Position numbers and translations under genes: made by a program. Shown piece after piece: positions 31,274 to 41,607 of a stretch of DNA of 64,000 nt. Source of the DNA: Neostapfia colusana (Eukaryota; Streptophyta; Magnoliopsida; Poales; Poaceae); the NCBI GenBank assembly GCA_030760725.1, contig JASWHV010000009.1, positions 109,317,854 to 109,381,853 of the forward strand, written 5' to 3'. Within the stretch, counting starts at the first letter, position 1. Every line of letters starts with the position of its first letter. Below the pieces are notes generated by a model. That model was not told the origin of the DNA. It saw only the letters and a list, made by a program, of their open reading frames with translations, and ran no database searches.

Positions 31274-32887
31274 ATGGAGGCCTCCTCTTTGTGGAGCGGC
31301 CTCAACTCCGGCATCGTGCTGAGCCTCCTGGCCGTGGTCTGGACCCTGCTGTGGCAGAGCTTGCAGGGCCTGGAGCTGCACGAGTTCTTCACCCGCCACG
31401 TCCGGCGCCACGCGCGCCGCCTCACCTTCATGGTCGACCCGTACCTCACCGTCATCCTCGCCGAGTACGACGGCGGCCGCATGCGCCGCAACGCGGCGTA
31501 CAAAGAGGTCCAGGCCTACCTGCAGCGCGCCACGTGCGACGCCGGGGGCGGCGTGCGCCACCTCAAGGCCGAGGCGGTCAAGGACGCCGGCCGCCTCGTG
31601 CTCAGCATGGGCGACAACGAGGAGGTTGCCGACGAGTTCAGGGGGGCCACGGTCTGGTGGCTCGCCTACTCCGCGCCGCCGCGCGACGACAAGGCGTCCT
31701 ACTACTGGGGCCGCGCCGAGCGGCGGTTCTACCGCCTCTTCTTCCTCGAGCGCGACCGCGACCTCGTCCTCGGCGAGTATCTCACCCATGTGCGCCAACA
31801 GGGACGCGCCCTCATTGTTCGGAACCGCCAGCGCAAGCTCTTCACCAACATCTCCGGCGACAGCTGGGACTCCGACGGGTAATTCCATCGATCGACGACG
31901 CATTTACAACATTCGATCTTGGTCTTGCTGACTTGGCCAGCTTGCTTCTTCTGGTGCGACAGGGTGTGGAGCCACGTCGTGTTCGAGCACCCCAAGACGT
32001 TCGCGACGCTGGCCATGGAACCGGCCAAGAAGAAGGAGGTCATGGACGACCTCGACGCGTTCCGGAACGGCAAGGACTACTACGCCCGCGTCGGCAAGGC
32101 GTGGAAGCGCGGCTACCTCCTCTACGGCCCGCCCGGTACCGGCAAGTCCACCATGATCGCTGCCATGGCCAACTACCTCGACTACGACATCTACGACATT
32201 GAGCTCACGTCGGTGCGCACCAACACCGACCTCCGCAAGCTCTTCATCGAGACCACCAGCAGGTCCATCATCGTCATAGAGGACATCGACTGCTCGCTCG
32301 ACCTCACCGGCAAGCGCAAGAAGAAGAAGGAGGCCGAGGACTCCGCTGGCGCCAACGACGGCCAGAACAAGGACGGCGACAAGAAGGACGGCCCTGGACC
32401 TCCCAGCGACACCGAGAAGGAGGACAAGAGCGGCAGCAAGGTGACTCTCTCCGGCGTGCTCAACTTCATCGACGGGCTCTGGTCGGCGTGCGGCGGCGAG
32501 CGCATCATCGTGTTCACCACCAACCACGTCGAGAAGCTGGACCCGGCGTTGATCCGGCGCGGCCGCATGGACAAGCACGTCGAGATGTCCTACTGCTGCT
32601 TCGAGGCATTCAAGTTCCTCGCCAATGTCTACCTCGACGTGGACTCCCACCCTTTGTTCGACGCCGTGGCGTCGCTGCTCCGGGAGGTGGACATGACCCC
32701 TGCCGACGTCGCCGAGAACCTGACGCCCAAGGCCCCCGGGGAGGACGCTGACTCGTGCCTCGCCACGCTGGTGGAGGATCTGCAGAAGGCCAAGGAGGAG
32801 GCGTTGATGAAGAAGGCCAAGGGGAACGGGAAGGAGGAGGCGTCCGATGATGTCGACGATGACAGCGACGACGAGGACGAGGAGTAG
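31274..32887 (+). CDS. AAA-ATPase, ASD-mitochondrial / BCS1-like family
   Basis: Two exons (31274-31878 and 31963-32887) with a GT-AG intron of 84 bases give a 509-residue protein, the usual size for plant AAA-ATPase ASD/AATP1-type proteins. Residues about 8-27 form one membrane segment (SGIVLSLLAVVWTLLW), followed by the plant AAA-associated domain (ELHEFFTRHVRRHARRLTFMVDPYLTV...). The AAA domain has Walker A GPPGTGKST (257-265), Walker B IIVIEDIDCS (304-313) and the second region of homology with NHVEKLDPALIRRGRMD (389 on) holding the arginine finger. A charged Lys/Glu/Asp linker of about 40 residues follows Walker B, and the tail is very acidic (DDDSDDEDEE). The ATG at 31274 is preferred because it starts the membrane segment and lies 47 bases after the TATA box. 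By family it is a membrane-anchored ATPase, often stress- or hormone-induced; the exact membrane is not shown by the sequence. It looks intact. Confidence 0.93.
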
Positions 32888-33046
32888 CCTAATGTTGACT
32901 TGTTTTTCACACGTGCTCTTTTTAAGCTCATTAATTAAACCGATACTCTGATGAGAAGATAAGACTAAAGTTTCTATATTCAAGGTCTCTTTCACCAGAA
33001 TTCTATGCTCTATCCCTTTGATAAATCCATTTATCCAGGGTATTCG
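32888..33046 (+). other. AAA-ATPase 3' flank
   Basis: AT-rich sequence after the stop; 'cattaattaaaccg' near 32929 is a possible weak polyadenylation region. No other feature. Confidence 0.4.
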
Positions 33047-33664
33047 TAGCGGTGGGCGTTTAGGATTACTGAACATTTTGGGTCGGGAATTTTGGGTTTT
33101 AAAATTTCAGGTTTTCATAATCACTACCCGAATTGTACCTATACTTTCGGTTAACTAAAATGTCGGGTACAAAAAATTCGGTTTCAAATTTGGGTAACCC
33201 ATATTACCCGAATAGTTACAGAACAACTAAAAATAGTTAGAAAATACAACAGCCGAAACAGTAATAATATTAATATTTCAGTAGCAGGACTAAATTTCAT
33301 TAATATTGCAATAACATAATAAAATAGCAACAAGATTACAACAAGAACATATAAATATTGATGGTCACATTTTTCCTCTCATTGTCTTTTGAAATCTGAC
33401 CAGTTGGCTTTTAAAATATAACAATCTTCTCCATAAATCTATAAGTGACATGACCGTCCCGTTAAGCGGTCAGCAACATCCCTGACCTGAGAGAAAGCGG
33501 ATCAGGTTCGGTTATTTCGTGTATTTTGAATCACTACCCAAAAGACCCGAAATATTTTCAGGTTTTGCGAATGTCGATTTCGGATTTTGATTTTCAGGTT
33601 TTTTGGTTTAGGGTTTAGTTTTTTCGGGTATGTTGTTCTAGTTGGGGTTTTCTGCCCATCGCTA
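33047..33664. mobile_element. hAT-like MITE
   Basis: About 618 bp bounded by inverted ends TAGCGGTGGGC (33047) and TAGCGATGGGC (inverse of 33654-33664), the common TAG(N)GGTGGGC end of plant hAT non-autonomous elements. The interior repeats 'gggtaacccatattacccgaa'-like words and 'ttttcaggttttg' in both directions. The 8-bp flanks (ggtattcg, gtttcaat) do not match well, so the duplication has decayed or the ends are off by a few bases. Confidence 0.65.
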
Positions 33665-34302
33665 GTTTCAATATACATGTCCAAGCAAAGCTTAGTTATA
33701 TATTTCATTTCCGATTTGCCGTTGACATCGTGTTTAGATTTCACCAAACTGATATAAAAAGGGACAGAGATGTCCATTTCATCTGATCACGTCTAAAACT
33801 GCCCTCCGGTATCGTGTTGAGATTTCACCAAAATCGCAACTGCATCAGAGATAAATGAAGATTTACTGAAAGAGGGTTCATTGGCACATGAGTTCAGGTG
33901 AGATGAGACACCATTTCCATTCAAAGGAAGAAGGTTGTTGACTGAAACAAACAAAGAATTCAGAAAAGGCTCATGAATGCAGCAAGCATTCAAAGAAACC
34001 TCATGGTTGATGGTGGCTTAGGATCGACGGCGTTCAAATAAGGTCGTGACCGAAAGGATCGCAGCTCGTGAGGCACCCGTTTCTTTAAGTGATTGAATTA
34101 TCAGATCTATTAGACGGACCCAATAACAAACCCAACACACAAAGCTAACATAAAATGGGTTCTTTATGCATGCCCATTAGTGGACACCCATTTTGTTCAT
34201 GTGTCCATTTTGTTAACGGATCCGTTTGACGGCCCGATAAGTCCTTTATACACTATTATATATCTGCAACCGTTGTATTTTAATGTAAATGTTGTATACG
34301 TC
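33665..34302. other. intergenic sequence
   Basis: No gene. It has a short direct repeat: 'catcgtgtttagatttcacc' (33727) and 'tatcgtgttgagatttcacc' (33811). It is the left flank of gypsy element F; the right flank resumes at 41613. Confidence 0.5.
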
Positions 34303-35388
34303 TGTCGAAGTGTGTGGTCGGCACTTCCCCCGGACCTGCTCTGGGCAGCCCGCGGAGGTTCTTTTTCGGAGGGGCTAGTCGCTTGCGGAGATCTTAAGCG
34401 TTAGGGACGAGTGAGGGAGAAGCTTGACACGGCGAGTTTTACGTGGTTTCAGGCCGCCGGAGCGTAAAACCCTACGTCCACGGTGAGCAGAGGCGCTCGC
34501 TGTGTTGCTCATTGCTCATAACCGGAGTCCTGAGCTTGAGGGTGAGTGATGTCTAGGATACGAGTTCACAGAGTTCGAACCCTTGTTAACATTGCCTACC
34601 CGAGCCTTTTATAGTCCAAAGCTCGAGCGGCTTACAAGGTGGGCCCGGGACCCGACAGGTGGTCCCGGGGAGATTTCCTGCCAGCTACCGTATCTGCAGT
34701 TATGCCGGTAGTTGTCTCTAGCGAAGGCTTCCGAGTCTTCGTTCTGCCGCCCTGCCCATGCCGTAGGCTAGTCGTAGTGGTTGATGACGGCAGGGGCGGC
34801 AGTGGATGTCTTGTCGCTGTGTTTATTGGTAGACAGACTCTGACACGGCGCACTAGTCTACGATGTGACTGGGCGCAACGGCACCAGACAGAGGCGTACT
34901 CCGCGTCTCCGCGTCTTGGGAAGGCGCGGGCCTTGAATACCATGTACGGGCAAGGTATGACGCTTCTTTACGCCCGCTACCTACCGCACGGGGGCAGGCA
35001 GCGTCGTCCTGCAGGCCACGTGGCGGGCCCGGAGCTCTCCTCTGAGGAGAGGGGGGTCCGGCCCCGCGGGACATGTGGAGCCTTCGGAGCTCCCCCCGCG
35101 GATGGGGGAGGTCCGGCTTCTGATAGCCACGTGGCGGGCCCGGAGCTCTCCTCTGAGGAGAGGGAGGTCCGGCCCCGCGGGACACGTGGAGCCTTCGGAG
35201 CTCTCCCCGCGGAGGGGGGAGGCCCGGCTCAGTTGGCCACGTGGGGAGTCTAGAGCTCTCCTCTGAGGAGAGGGAGGTCCGGCCCCGCTAGACACGTGGC
35301 GCCTTCGGAGCTCTCTCTGCGGAGAAGGGCGAGGTCATTAGGCATTTTCCCCTGTGCGCGGGGGTACCCCGTATCGAGGGTACCGATA
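34303..35388 (-). repeat. Gypsy F LTR (3' LTR in element sense)
   Basis: 1086 bp from TGTCGAAGTGTGTGG to GGTACCGATA on the plus strand, paired with 40525-41607 with scattered differences. The inverse TATA box 'ccttttatagtcc' is near 34605. The GC-rich CACGTGG array occupies about 35015-35320. Confidence 0.92.
35015..35320. repeat. CACGTGG / hairpin array in Gypsy F LTR
   Basis: Two alternating units of about 57 bp repeat. One has GCCACGTGGCGGGCCCGGAG with the near-palindrome CTCTCCTCTGAGGAGAG, the other GACACGTGGAGCCTTCGGAG with CTCCCCGCGGAGGGGG. The same array is in the other LTR (41230-41550) and, diverged, in G and H. Confidence 0.88.
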
Positions 35389-35410
35389 GTGGCCCCCGGG
35401 CCCATCTCGG
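35389..35410 (-). promoter_or_regulatory. Gypsy F polypurine tract
   Basis: On the minus strand GGGCCCGGGGGCCAC directly precedes the LTR. The same block stands next to the H LTR at 52144. Confidence 0.7.
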
Positions 35411-35879
35411 GGGAGATAGCGAGGCCGAGGTGGGGCTTCCGTCTCTTCCGTTCTGCGCACTTTCTCTAAGTCCCGCATTGACCGTTGCCGGAGCACGAAC
35501 AGTCGCGGGATCGTGAGAGCGTGCGCCCACTTGATGGTTGCTTTTACTGCGGCGGTTCCCAAGGCTGCCACTTCTACATGTTGCGGCGCTTTCTTCGGGA
35601 ACCGCCGAAGCGCCTTGCCGGCTCGTCTCCTTGGGAGACTGACTTCTTGACCCACCGCTTCAGCTGGACGACTTGGGTCCACCTGTCATTGGCGCTCGGT
35701 CTTGGAGCCGAAGCGGTTGCCCATGCGGTGTATTCGAAGAGTTTCGAATCGCTTCGAATCGCACCTGGGAAGTTTTAAAAGGGGATCTTACCCGCATCGC
35801 GGCTTCCCTTCGCACTTCCCAGCGCATTTCCTTGGATTCTTACGCCTTTGTCTTCCCTGCCCTTGAGCTCTCCCCTGTC

Positions 35880-37655
35880 ATGGCTTCCAACCCGCCCCTA
35901 GAGAAGAAACGCACTCGATCTCCTCCGGTGGCGGCATCTGTGCCAAGTCGGGGAACCAGGGTGCCTGCACCTCCTGCTTCTGGAGATGACGCTCCGTCCG
36001 GTGGCGACCCCAAGAGGTCCCGGGCTCATCATCCCGACGGGACTCTTCTTAAGCGACAACAAGCCGAAGGTTCCCGGACGTCGCGTCCTCCCTCCTCAAG
36101 CGGTGGAGTCTCCAGGGAACCTGCTGATGCGTCGAGGGGAGCTTCTGGAGCGTCCCCTGCTCCGTTAGTCCAGCCGACTGCGGAGCGGCCGTCGGCGGCG
36201 ACGGCGGGCTCTGGTGGTCCTACCCCGGCTCGGAAGTCGGGGTTCAGGGCCCGTTGGAGTGCTCGCGTTTCTCGGTCGTCCCTGACTGATGGGGAGTCTG
36301 CGCCGTTGCGCTCGGAAACCGGGACAGCTACCGCGGCCCCTAGGCCAGCGCGAGTTCCTCCTGTTCCGGTCTGCCCGGATTCTATGTCAGCGTCAACTCC
36401 TCCTGCCGAGACAGTTGCCGCGGCCCCCAAGCCAGCGCAGGTCCGCCCTGTACCAGGCGGCCCGGCTTCTATTTCAGCGTCGACTCCCTCCACTCGTCCC
36501 TCTCCACCGGCTGAGGAGCCAGCTGTCAGTGAGGGTTCGGCGGGTCCGGCTGTCGAAGTCCCGGTGCCGGCTTCTCCTGACCGGCGTCTTATCCCAGTCC
36601 CCGGTGCGTCGTCTTTTCTTGAGGACGATGTGATGGAGGAGGTCGGGGGCGCCGCTCCGACCTCTGCTGCTCCACTGCCCCTGGCGGATGCCTTCGTGCT
36701 CGCCCAAGCGAGCGTCCGGCAGGTCTTGGCCACGCTTGGTCGTGAGCGAGAGGAGCAGGCGGTTGAGAGGGATCGCCTCCTCACCTGGGGGAACCTTTTG
36801 CGGGAGCGGACCGCGAAAGTCAAGGGCGAGCTCGACTCTAGGCGAGAGTCGCTTGACATCATGGGAGCGCTCCTCGACCGGCAGAAGCGGATTGTCGACC
36901 GTCTGGACTCTGAGACGCGACGGCTCCACAGGGAGGCCCTTGAGGCGCATGCCCAGGCCAAGGAGAGCCTCTCTTCCGTGGAGGAGATACGGCAGAGGCT
37001 GGAGCGCCATAAGCGCGCTGTTGAGGACCAGGAGCGCTCCGTGGCAGCCGAGGCGGAGAGGGTCGCTGCGCGACTGGCGGCAGGCGAGGGCGACCTGCGC
37101 GCTCAGGCTAGGGAGCTAGAGGCCCAGAAGGCAGACCTTGCCATGAGGGAAGAGCAGGTCTCCCGGGAGCGCCAGGCAATCCTGGATCGGGAGTTGGCTG
37201 TCGACTTCCAGGCTTCGGAGTTGGAGCGGCTTGCCGAGTCTCTCCGCCTTCGGGAAAGCTCCCTGGCGGCCAAGGAGAAGGAATTCTCCGAGGGAAGCCG
37301 CGACGCCCTGCGGGCAGCCCGCCGCGAGGTAGAGGAGCTCTTGGCCTCGCGGTCCTACGAAGCCCGTGCGGTCTCGAGCTTCGTTGATCAGGTGGGGTCC
37401 GCCTTGGTCCCACTTAGCTTCAGCCCGGTGAAGGCGGCGGCTCCTGCGCTAAAGGTGGCTGAAGTGATCCCCGCACTGGAGTCAATCGGCGCCAAGCTGA
37501 ACAGGCTAGACGCGGTGGTCGCCAGCGAGCTTGAGGCAAAGGGACGGGGACTGGCCCTGGAGGTTGCCACGCATGTGTTGGCATGCTTCAGGAGCCGGGA
37601 CCCTTCTTTCTCACTAGAGCCAGCGAGAGAGGGCCCTGCCGTGGAGCGGGAGTAG
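35880..37655 (+). CDS. antisense ORF of Gypsy F (coiled-coil protein)
   Basis: An open frame of 592 codons from the ATG at 35880 (the frame is open from 35673) lies on the strand opposite to gag. Residues 1-250 are Pro/Ser/Ala-rich with basic clusters (LEKKRTRSPP, GGDPKRSRAHHPDG). From about 290 to 500 a long predicted coiled coil follows with many Glu/Arg/Leu heptads (LGREREEQAVERDRLL, RLHREALEAHAQAKESL, LEAQKADLAMREEQVSRERQ). It then has a conserved tail. No enzymatic motif is seen. A TATA-like GTTTTAAAAGGGG lies at 35773 and AATAAA at 37780, so it may be its own transcription unit. The related ORF in G (63400-64000, minus) keeps HHPDGTLL-like words, so the ORF is a family trait. Extra antisense ORFs are known from Tat-lineage gypsy elements; their role is unknown. 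Confidence 0.7.
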   Translation: MASNPPLEKKRTRSPPVAASVPSRGTRVPAPPASGDDAPSGGDPKRSRAHHPDGTLLKRQQAEGSRTSRPPSSSGGVSREPADASRGASGASPAPLVQPTAERPSAATAGSGGPTPARKSGFRARWSARVSRSSLTDGESAPLRSETGTATAAPRPARVPPVPVCPDSMSASTPPAETVAAAPKPAQVRPVPGGPASISASTPSTRPSPPAEEPAVSEGSAGPAVEVPVPASPDRRLIPVPGASSFLEDDVMEEVGGAAPTSAAPLPLADAFVLAQASVRQVLATLGREREEQAVERDRLLTWGNLLRERTAKVKGELDSRRESLDIMGALLDRQKRIVDRLDSETRRLHREALEAHAQAKESLSSVEEIRQRLERHKRAVEDQERSVAAEAERVAARLAAGEGDLRAQARELEAQKADLAMREEQVSRERQAILDRELAVDFQASELERLAESLRLRESSLAAKEKEFSEGSRDALRAARREVEELLASRSYEARAVSSFVDQVGSALVPLSFSPVKAAAPALKVAEVIPALESIGAKLNRLDAVVASELEAKGRGLALEVATHVLACFRSRDPSFSLEPAREGPAVERE

Positions 37656-37774
37656 ACCGGCAGGGATGAAGTCGGGGATGTGGCCATCCTTGTAGCCTCT
37701 AGGTTCCGGCACGAGCCAGGGGGACCCTAGGGCTTTTTTCTTTCTTTTTATCGAGTCTGTAGCCCAGCTCATGG

Positions 37775-37790
37775 AGCCATGAATAAATAG
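37775..37790 (+). terminator. polyadenylation signal of the antisense ORF
   Basis: AATAAA in 'atgaataaatagactc', 125 bases after the antisense stop. The matching inverse 'gagtctatttattcat' is kept in element G at 63300-63316. Confidence 0.6.
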
Positions 37791-37929
37791 ACTCTTGTGA
37801 CCCTTTGTGTCTGTGATGCTTTTGTCTTCTTCTTGGTTTCGCCTGGTCGAGCCCTCAGCTCCGCAAGGTACTCAGAGGCCTTCACCAATCTCGAAGCTCT
37901 GCACGGACACCTTCCCCGGGTCCTTACTG

Positions 37930-38330
37930 TATTAAGGGCCCCGGAGGTCTACGGAGCTCGCCCCCTGAGGATGGGGAGGTCCGGATCTGCTGGCCACGTG
38001 GCGGGCCCGGAGCTCCCCTCTAAGGAGAGGGAGGACCGGCCCCGTGGGACACGTGGAGCCTTCGGAGCTCCCCCCCCCCTCGGAGGGGGAGGTTCGGCTT
38101 CCGCCGGCCACGTGGTGGGTCCGGAGCCCCTCCTGAGGAGGCGGGAATTCTGGCCCCGCTGGACACGTGGGGCCTTCGGAGCCCCCCCCCCTCCGGAGGG
38201 GGGAGTCCGGCTTATGCTGGCCATGTGGCGGGTCCGGAGCCCCTCCTGAGGAGGCGGGAGCTCCGGCTTCGCTGGACACGTGGGGCCTTCGGGCCTCGTC
38301 CCTGTTGAAGGGGCGAAACCCGGACCTTCC
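37930..38330. repeat. CACGTGG array in Gypsy F internal spacer
   Basis: The same kind of 55-60-bp CACGTGG/hairpin units as in the LTRs occurs here in the internal region ('ggccacgtggcgggcccggag', 'gacacgtggagccttcggagc'). Element G has the counterpart at 62880-63170. Confidence 0.82.
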
Positions 38331-38399
38331 GGTCCTGCGTTGGAGTAGTCGATAGCTCCTTGCCCCCCACCTCATGCAGCCCCTGTAGCTATAACCTGG

Positions 38400-39130
38400 A
38401 GGTCCTGCACACAGGTAGAGGAAACGTAATTCTCCTCGGGGGGGGGGGGGGGGGGGGTCCTCCCCTCCACGTCTCTTAGTCTTATTCGGCTTACGATCCT
38501 AGTCCGGTATACGGGGCTTGGGCAATTCTGTGCGCGAGGCACCGGGGCTCCGGCTCCCTCCAAGGTCTGGGTACGACCGTCTGGCCCCTAGTACCGGACC
38601 GTGCGCCGGGGAAGCAGAGTGCACAGGCTTTGGGTACGGAACCAGGCAAAGCGGCTGTACTCCCCTGGACCTCCGGAGGGCAGGGTGCGCATGCTTTGGG
38701 TACAGAGCCGGCTAAGCGGGATACGCACCCTGGACCCCCCATGCACGGCGCAGGCCTTTCCTGGAGGTGACCAACTGGCACCGCAACACCTGACTGGGGG
38801 AGGCCCGAGAGGCCCCCCTGGCCATCGGCAGGCGCCTCAAGCGCAACCGCCTTCGGTAGGATAGCAAATGTTGACTATGGATGAGCGCGGGAAAAGGGGA
38901 GCTAAATGTACGGTGAGCATACATAGAAAGTGCGGTCATAAAAACTAATGCGTAATTTAAATGAGCACATGAGAGAGAGCGAAGTAGAACAGGTTTCTTT
39001 GTAAATGCCCATAGGGAGAAGTCAGACTGTACATGGAGGCAACGACCCGCCTCATTAAGAAGGGAAGCAAGACGCGCTTAGGGTCGGAACCAGGCCAAGC
39101 TGGACGTAGTCCTGGACCGTCCCCTGATAC
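38400..39130 (-). other. Gypsy F post-pol spacer
   Basis: Non-coding. It corresponds to the spacer after integrase in G (62260-62870): for example 'ggtcggaaccaggccaagct' here matches the inverse in G at 62354-62390. It includes a run of 20 G at 38438-38457. The spacer joins gag at about 39130-39170, marking the pol deletion. Confidence 0.65.
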
Positions 39131-40468
39131 TTAGCTGCTCCGAGCGTTGTTCCTGGACTCTATGGGATTTATTACAGAAGGGTATGGCCCTGTTCTACTA
39201 ATGCTCAGGCGCCCTTCTGCTGCTCTGGCGCACTTGTCCGCTAGGCTGAAGATGTGTGAGACGTCGCGGACCTCTCTGGTCGCGAGCTTCTCAAGCATCT
39301 TGTCCCGGACGCCTTGCCGGAACGCCACCACCATAGAAGCATTTTGGATATGTGGGATGGTGTTTCGTACCTGGGAGAACCGCTGGATGAAGGAGCGCAG
39401 CGATTCCCCGGGTTGTTGCTGGATGGCGTGGAGGTTGAGCCCCGTGCCAGGCCGGGTGTAGGAACTGCCGAAGTTGGCGGTGAACTGCCGGCATAGCTCT
39501 CCCCAAGAGGTTATGGAACCCTGGGGGAGGTTCATGAGCTAAGACCGGGCTGGGCCGATCAAGGCGACGGGGAAGTAGTTGGCCATGTCGGCCTCGTCCC
39601 CTCCTGCAGCAAGGACGGCAGTGGAGTAGATCTGGAGAAACTCCGCCGGGTTGACGATGTCGTCGTACTTCTCGGTCAGGTGCGGCCAAAACTTGCGCTG
39701 CCACCTCGCGAAGCGAAGGTGGGGCGCCAGGGCCGCACATCTTGCTCCGGTTGCTGCAGGCATTGGTGCCGCGAACGCTTGGTTCGTTGCTGGCACTGTG
39801 TACCTCGGTATGGGCAAGGCTGCGCCATAGATCGGGGGTGCCGTTTGCAGGGCATATGCTGCGTGGCGTATGCCTGGGGCAGAGATCGCGTGGCGAAAGT
39901 CTGCGCCTCAGGCAGGGTCAAGGCAGACGTCATGCTGTCGCCGGCCTCTTGGCTGCGACGCCTTTCTCGTCGTCGCTCGAGGAACACTCGGGCATCTTGG
40001 CCCAAGTGGCATCGTTCCACCTCTGTCCTCAGGTCCGTCGATGGGAGCCTGGTGGAGCTGGAATCCGCCGTCTGTCCGTCAACCGTTGGCGTGCGCGTCA
40101 GCGACACAACCGGTTGGCCGGAACGTCGTCCCCGCCGAAGTCGAGGGTTTGCGGCGGCGACGACGAGACGGTCTACCTCGCGAATCCACTGCTGGGTCGT
40201 TGACTGAGGCGCGTCCCCAGCAGATGGATTGCGCAGTAGCGCTCTTGCTGCAGCTAGCGCGCCCCCGTGGGGGACGCTCAGCGCTGCAGAAGATCTCACG
40301 CTAGCTGGAGCCTGCATTGCCGTGAGTCGACGTTGCCGGAGTCGGCTGCTGGCTTCCAGCTTGCGCCGACACACTCCGTCCTGAGTGTGTCGACACGTAT
40401 TCCCCGCTAGTCACGGTCCGTCGTGAACGCGGGGGAGGAGAGCTTGTCGCTGAAGGAAGCTTCGTCAT
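39131..40468 (-). pseudogene. Gypsy F gag
   Basis: Starts at ATG 40468-40466 shortly after the primer-binding site (MTKLPSATSSPPPRSRRT...). The N-terminal 200 residues are Arg/Ser/Pro-rich with LERRRERRR. Then comes the Retrotrans_gag core: LRFARWQRKFWPHLTEKYDDIVNPAEFLQIY ... WGELCRQFTANFGSSYTRPG ... LRSFIQRFSQVRNTIP ... LATREVRDVSHIFSLADKCARAAEGR. Frameshifts (near 40300 and 39700) and a TAG near 39539 break it. The C-terminal knuckle region seen in G is missing because of the deletion. Confidence 0.88.
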
Positions 40469-40505
40469 CTTTGTCGGCAGAAGCTCGTCGCGCAAGGAAA
40501 AAGCC

Positions 40506-40524
40506 CCCTACCTGGCGCGCCAAA
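40506..40524 (-). promoter_or_regulatory. Gypsy F primer-binding region
   Basis: On the minus strand TTTGGCGCGCCAGGTAGGG directly follows the LTR. The same block follows the 5' LTRs of G (TTTGACATGCCAGGAAGGG, mutated) and H (56587-56605). Confidence 0.75.
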
Positions 40525-41607
40525 TGTCGAAGTGTGTGATCGACACTTCCCCCGGACCTGCTCTGGGCAGCCCGCGGAGGTTCTTTTTCGGAGGGGCTAG
40601 TCGCTTGCGGAGAGCTTAAGTGTTAGGGACGAGTGAGGGAGAAGCTTGACACGGCGAGTTTTACGTGGTTCAGACCGCCGAAGCGTAAAACCCTACGTCC
40701 ACGGTGAGCAGAGGTGCTCGCTGTATTGCTCGTTGCTCAGAACCGAGTCCTGAGCTTGAGGGTGAGTGATGTCTAGGATGCGAGTTCACATAGTTCGAAC
40801 CCTTGCTAACGTTGCCTACCCGAGCCTTTTATAGTCAAGTCTCGAGCGGCTTACAAGGTGGGCCCGGGACCCGACAGGTGGTCCCGGGGAGATTTCCTGC
40901 CAGCTACCGTATCTGCAGTTATGCCGATAGTTGTCTCTAGCGAAGGCTTCCGAGTCTTCGTTCTGCCGCCCTGCCCATGCCGCAGGCTAGTCGTAGTGGT
41001 TGATGACGGCAGGGGCGGTAGGGGATGTCTTGTCGCTGTATTTATTGGCGGACAGGCTCTGACACGGCGCACCAGTCTGTGATGTGACTGGGCGCAACGG
41101 CACCTGACAGAGGCGTGCTCCGCGTCTCCGCGTCTTGGGAAGGCGCGGGCCTTGAATACCATGTACGGGCAAGGTATGACGCGTCTTTACGCCCGCTGCC
41201 TACCGCGCGGGGGCAGGCAGCGTCGTCCTGCAGGCCATGTGGCGGGCCCGGAGCTCTCCTCTGAGGAGAGGGGGGTCCGGCCCCGCGAGACACGTGGAGC
41301 CTTCGGAGCTCCTCCCGCGGAGGGGGGGAGGTCCGGCTTCTGCTAGCCACGTAGCGGGCCCGGAGCTCTCCTCTGAGGAGAGGGAGGTCCGGCCCCGTGG
41401 GACACGTGGAGCCTTCGGAGCTCTCCCCGCGGAGGGGGAGGTCCGGCTCAGTTGGCCACGTGGCGAGTCCGGAGCTCTCCTCTGAGGAGAGGGAGGTCCG
41501 GCCCCGCTAGACACGTGACGCCTTCGGAGCTCTCCCTGCGGAGAAGGGCGAGGTCCTTAGGCATTTTCCCCTGTGCGCGGGGGTACCCCGTATCGAGGGT
41601 ACCGACA
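40525..41607 (-). repeat. Gypsy F LTR (5' LTR in element sense)
   Basis: 1083 bp, paired with 34303-35388. The right flank duplication acgtc is at 41608-41612. Confidence 0.92.

Larger units (their letters stand above)
34303..41607 (-). mobile_element. Gypsy F, Tat-lineage-like, pol-deleted
   Basis: A 7.3-kb element with 1086/1083-bp LTRs and a perfect 5-bp duplication acgtc (34298-34302, 41608-41612). Orientation is minus. The primer-binding side (inverse of 40506-40524: TTTGGCGCGCCAGG...) abuts the LTR at 40525, and gag reads away from it on the minus strand. The polypurine side (inverse of 35389-35410, GGGCCCGGGGGCCAC) abuts 35388. Gag is followed directly by the post-pol spacer; protease, RT, RNase H and integrase are all missing. 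On the opposite strand near the 3' LTR lies a long ORF (35880-37655). This layout fits non-autonomous Tat-lineage elements. Confidence 0.88.

Noticed and set aside
31045..32202. 385-codon ORF starting upstream of the AAA-ATPase
   Set aside because: Out of frame with the AAA motifs and running through the TATA box and intron; a shadow ORF.
31904..33076. 390-codon minus-strand ORF across the AAA exon 2
   Set aside because: Antisense shadow of codon-biased GC3-rich exon; Leu/Val-rich without motifs.
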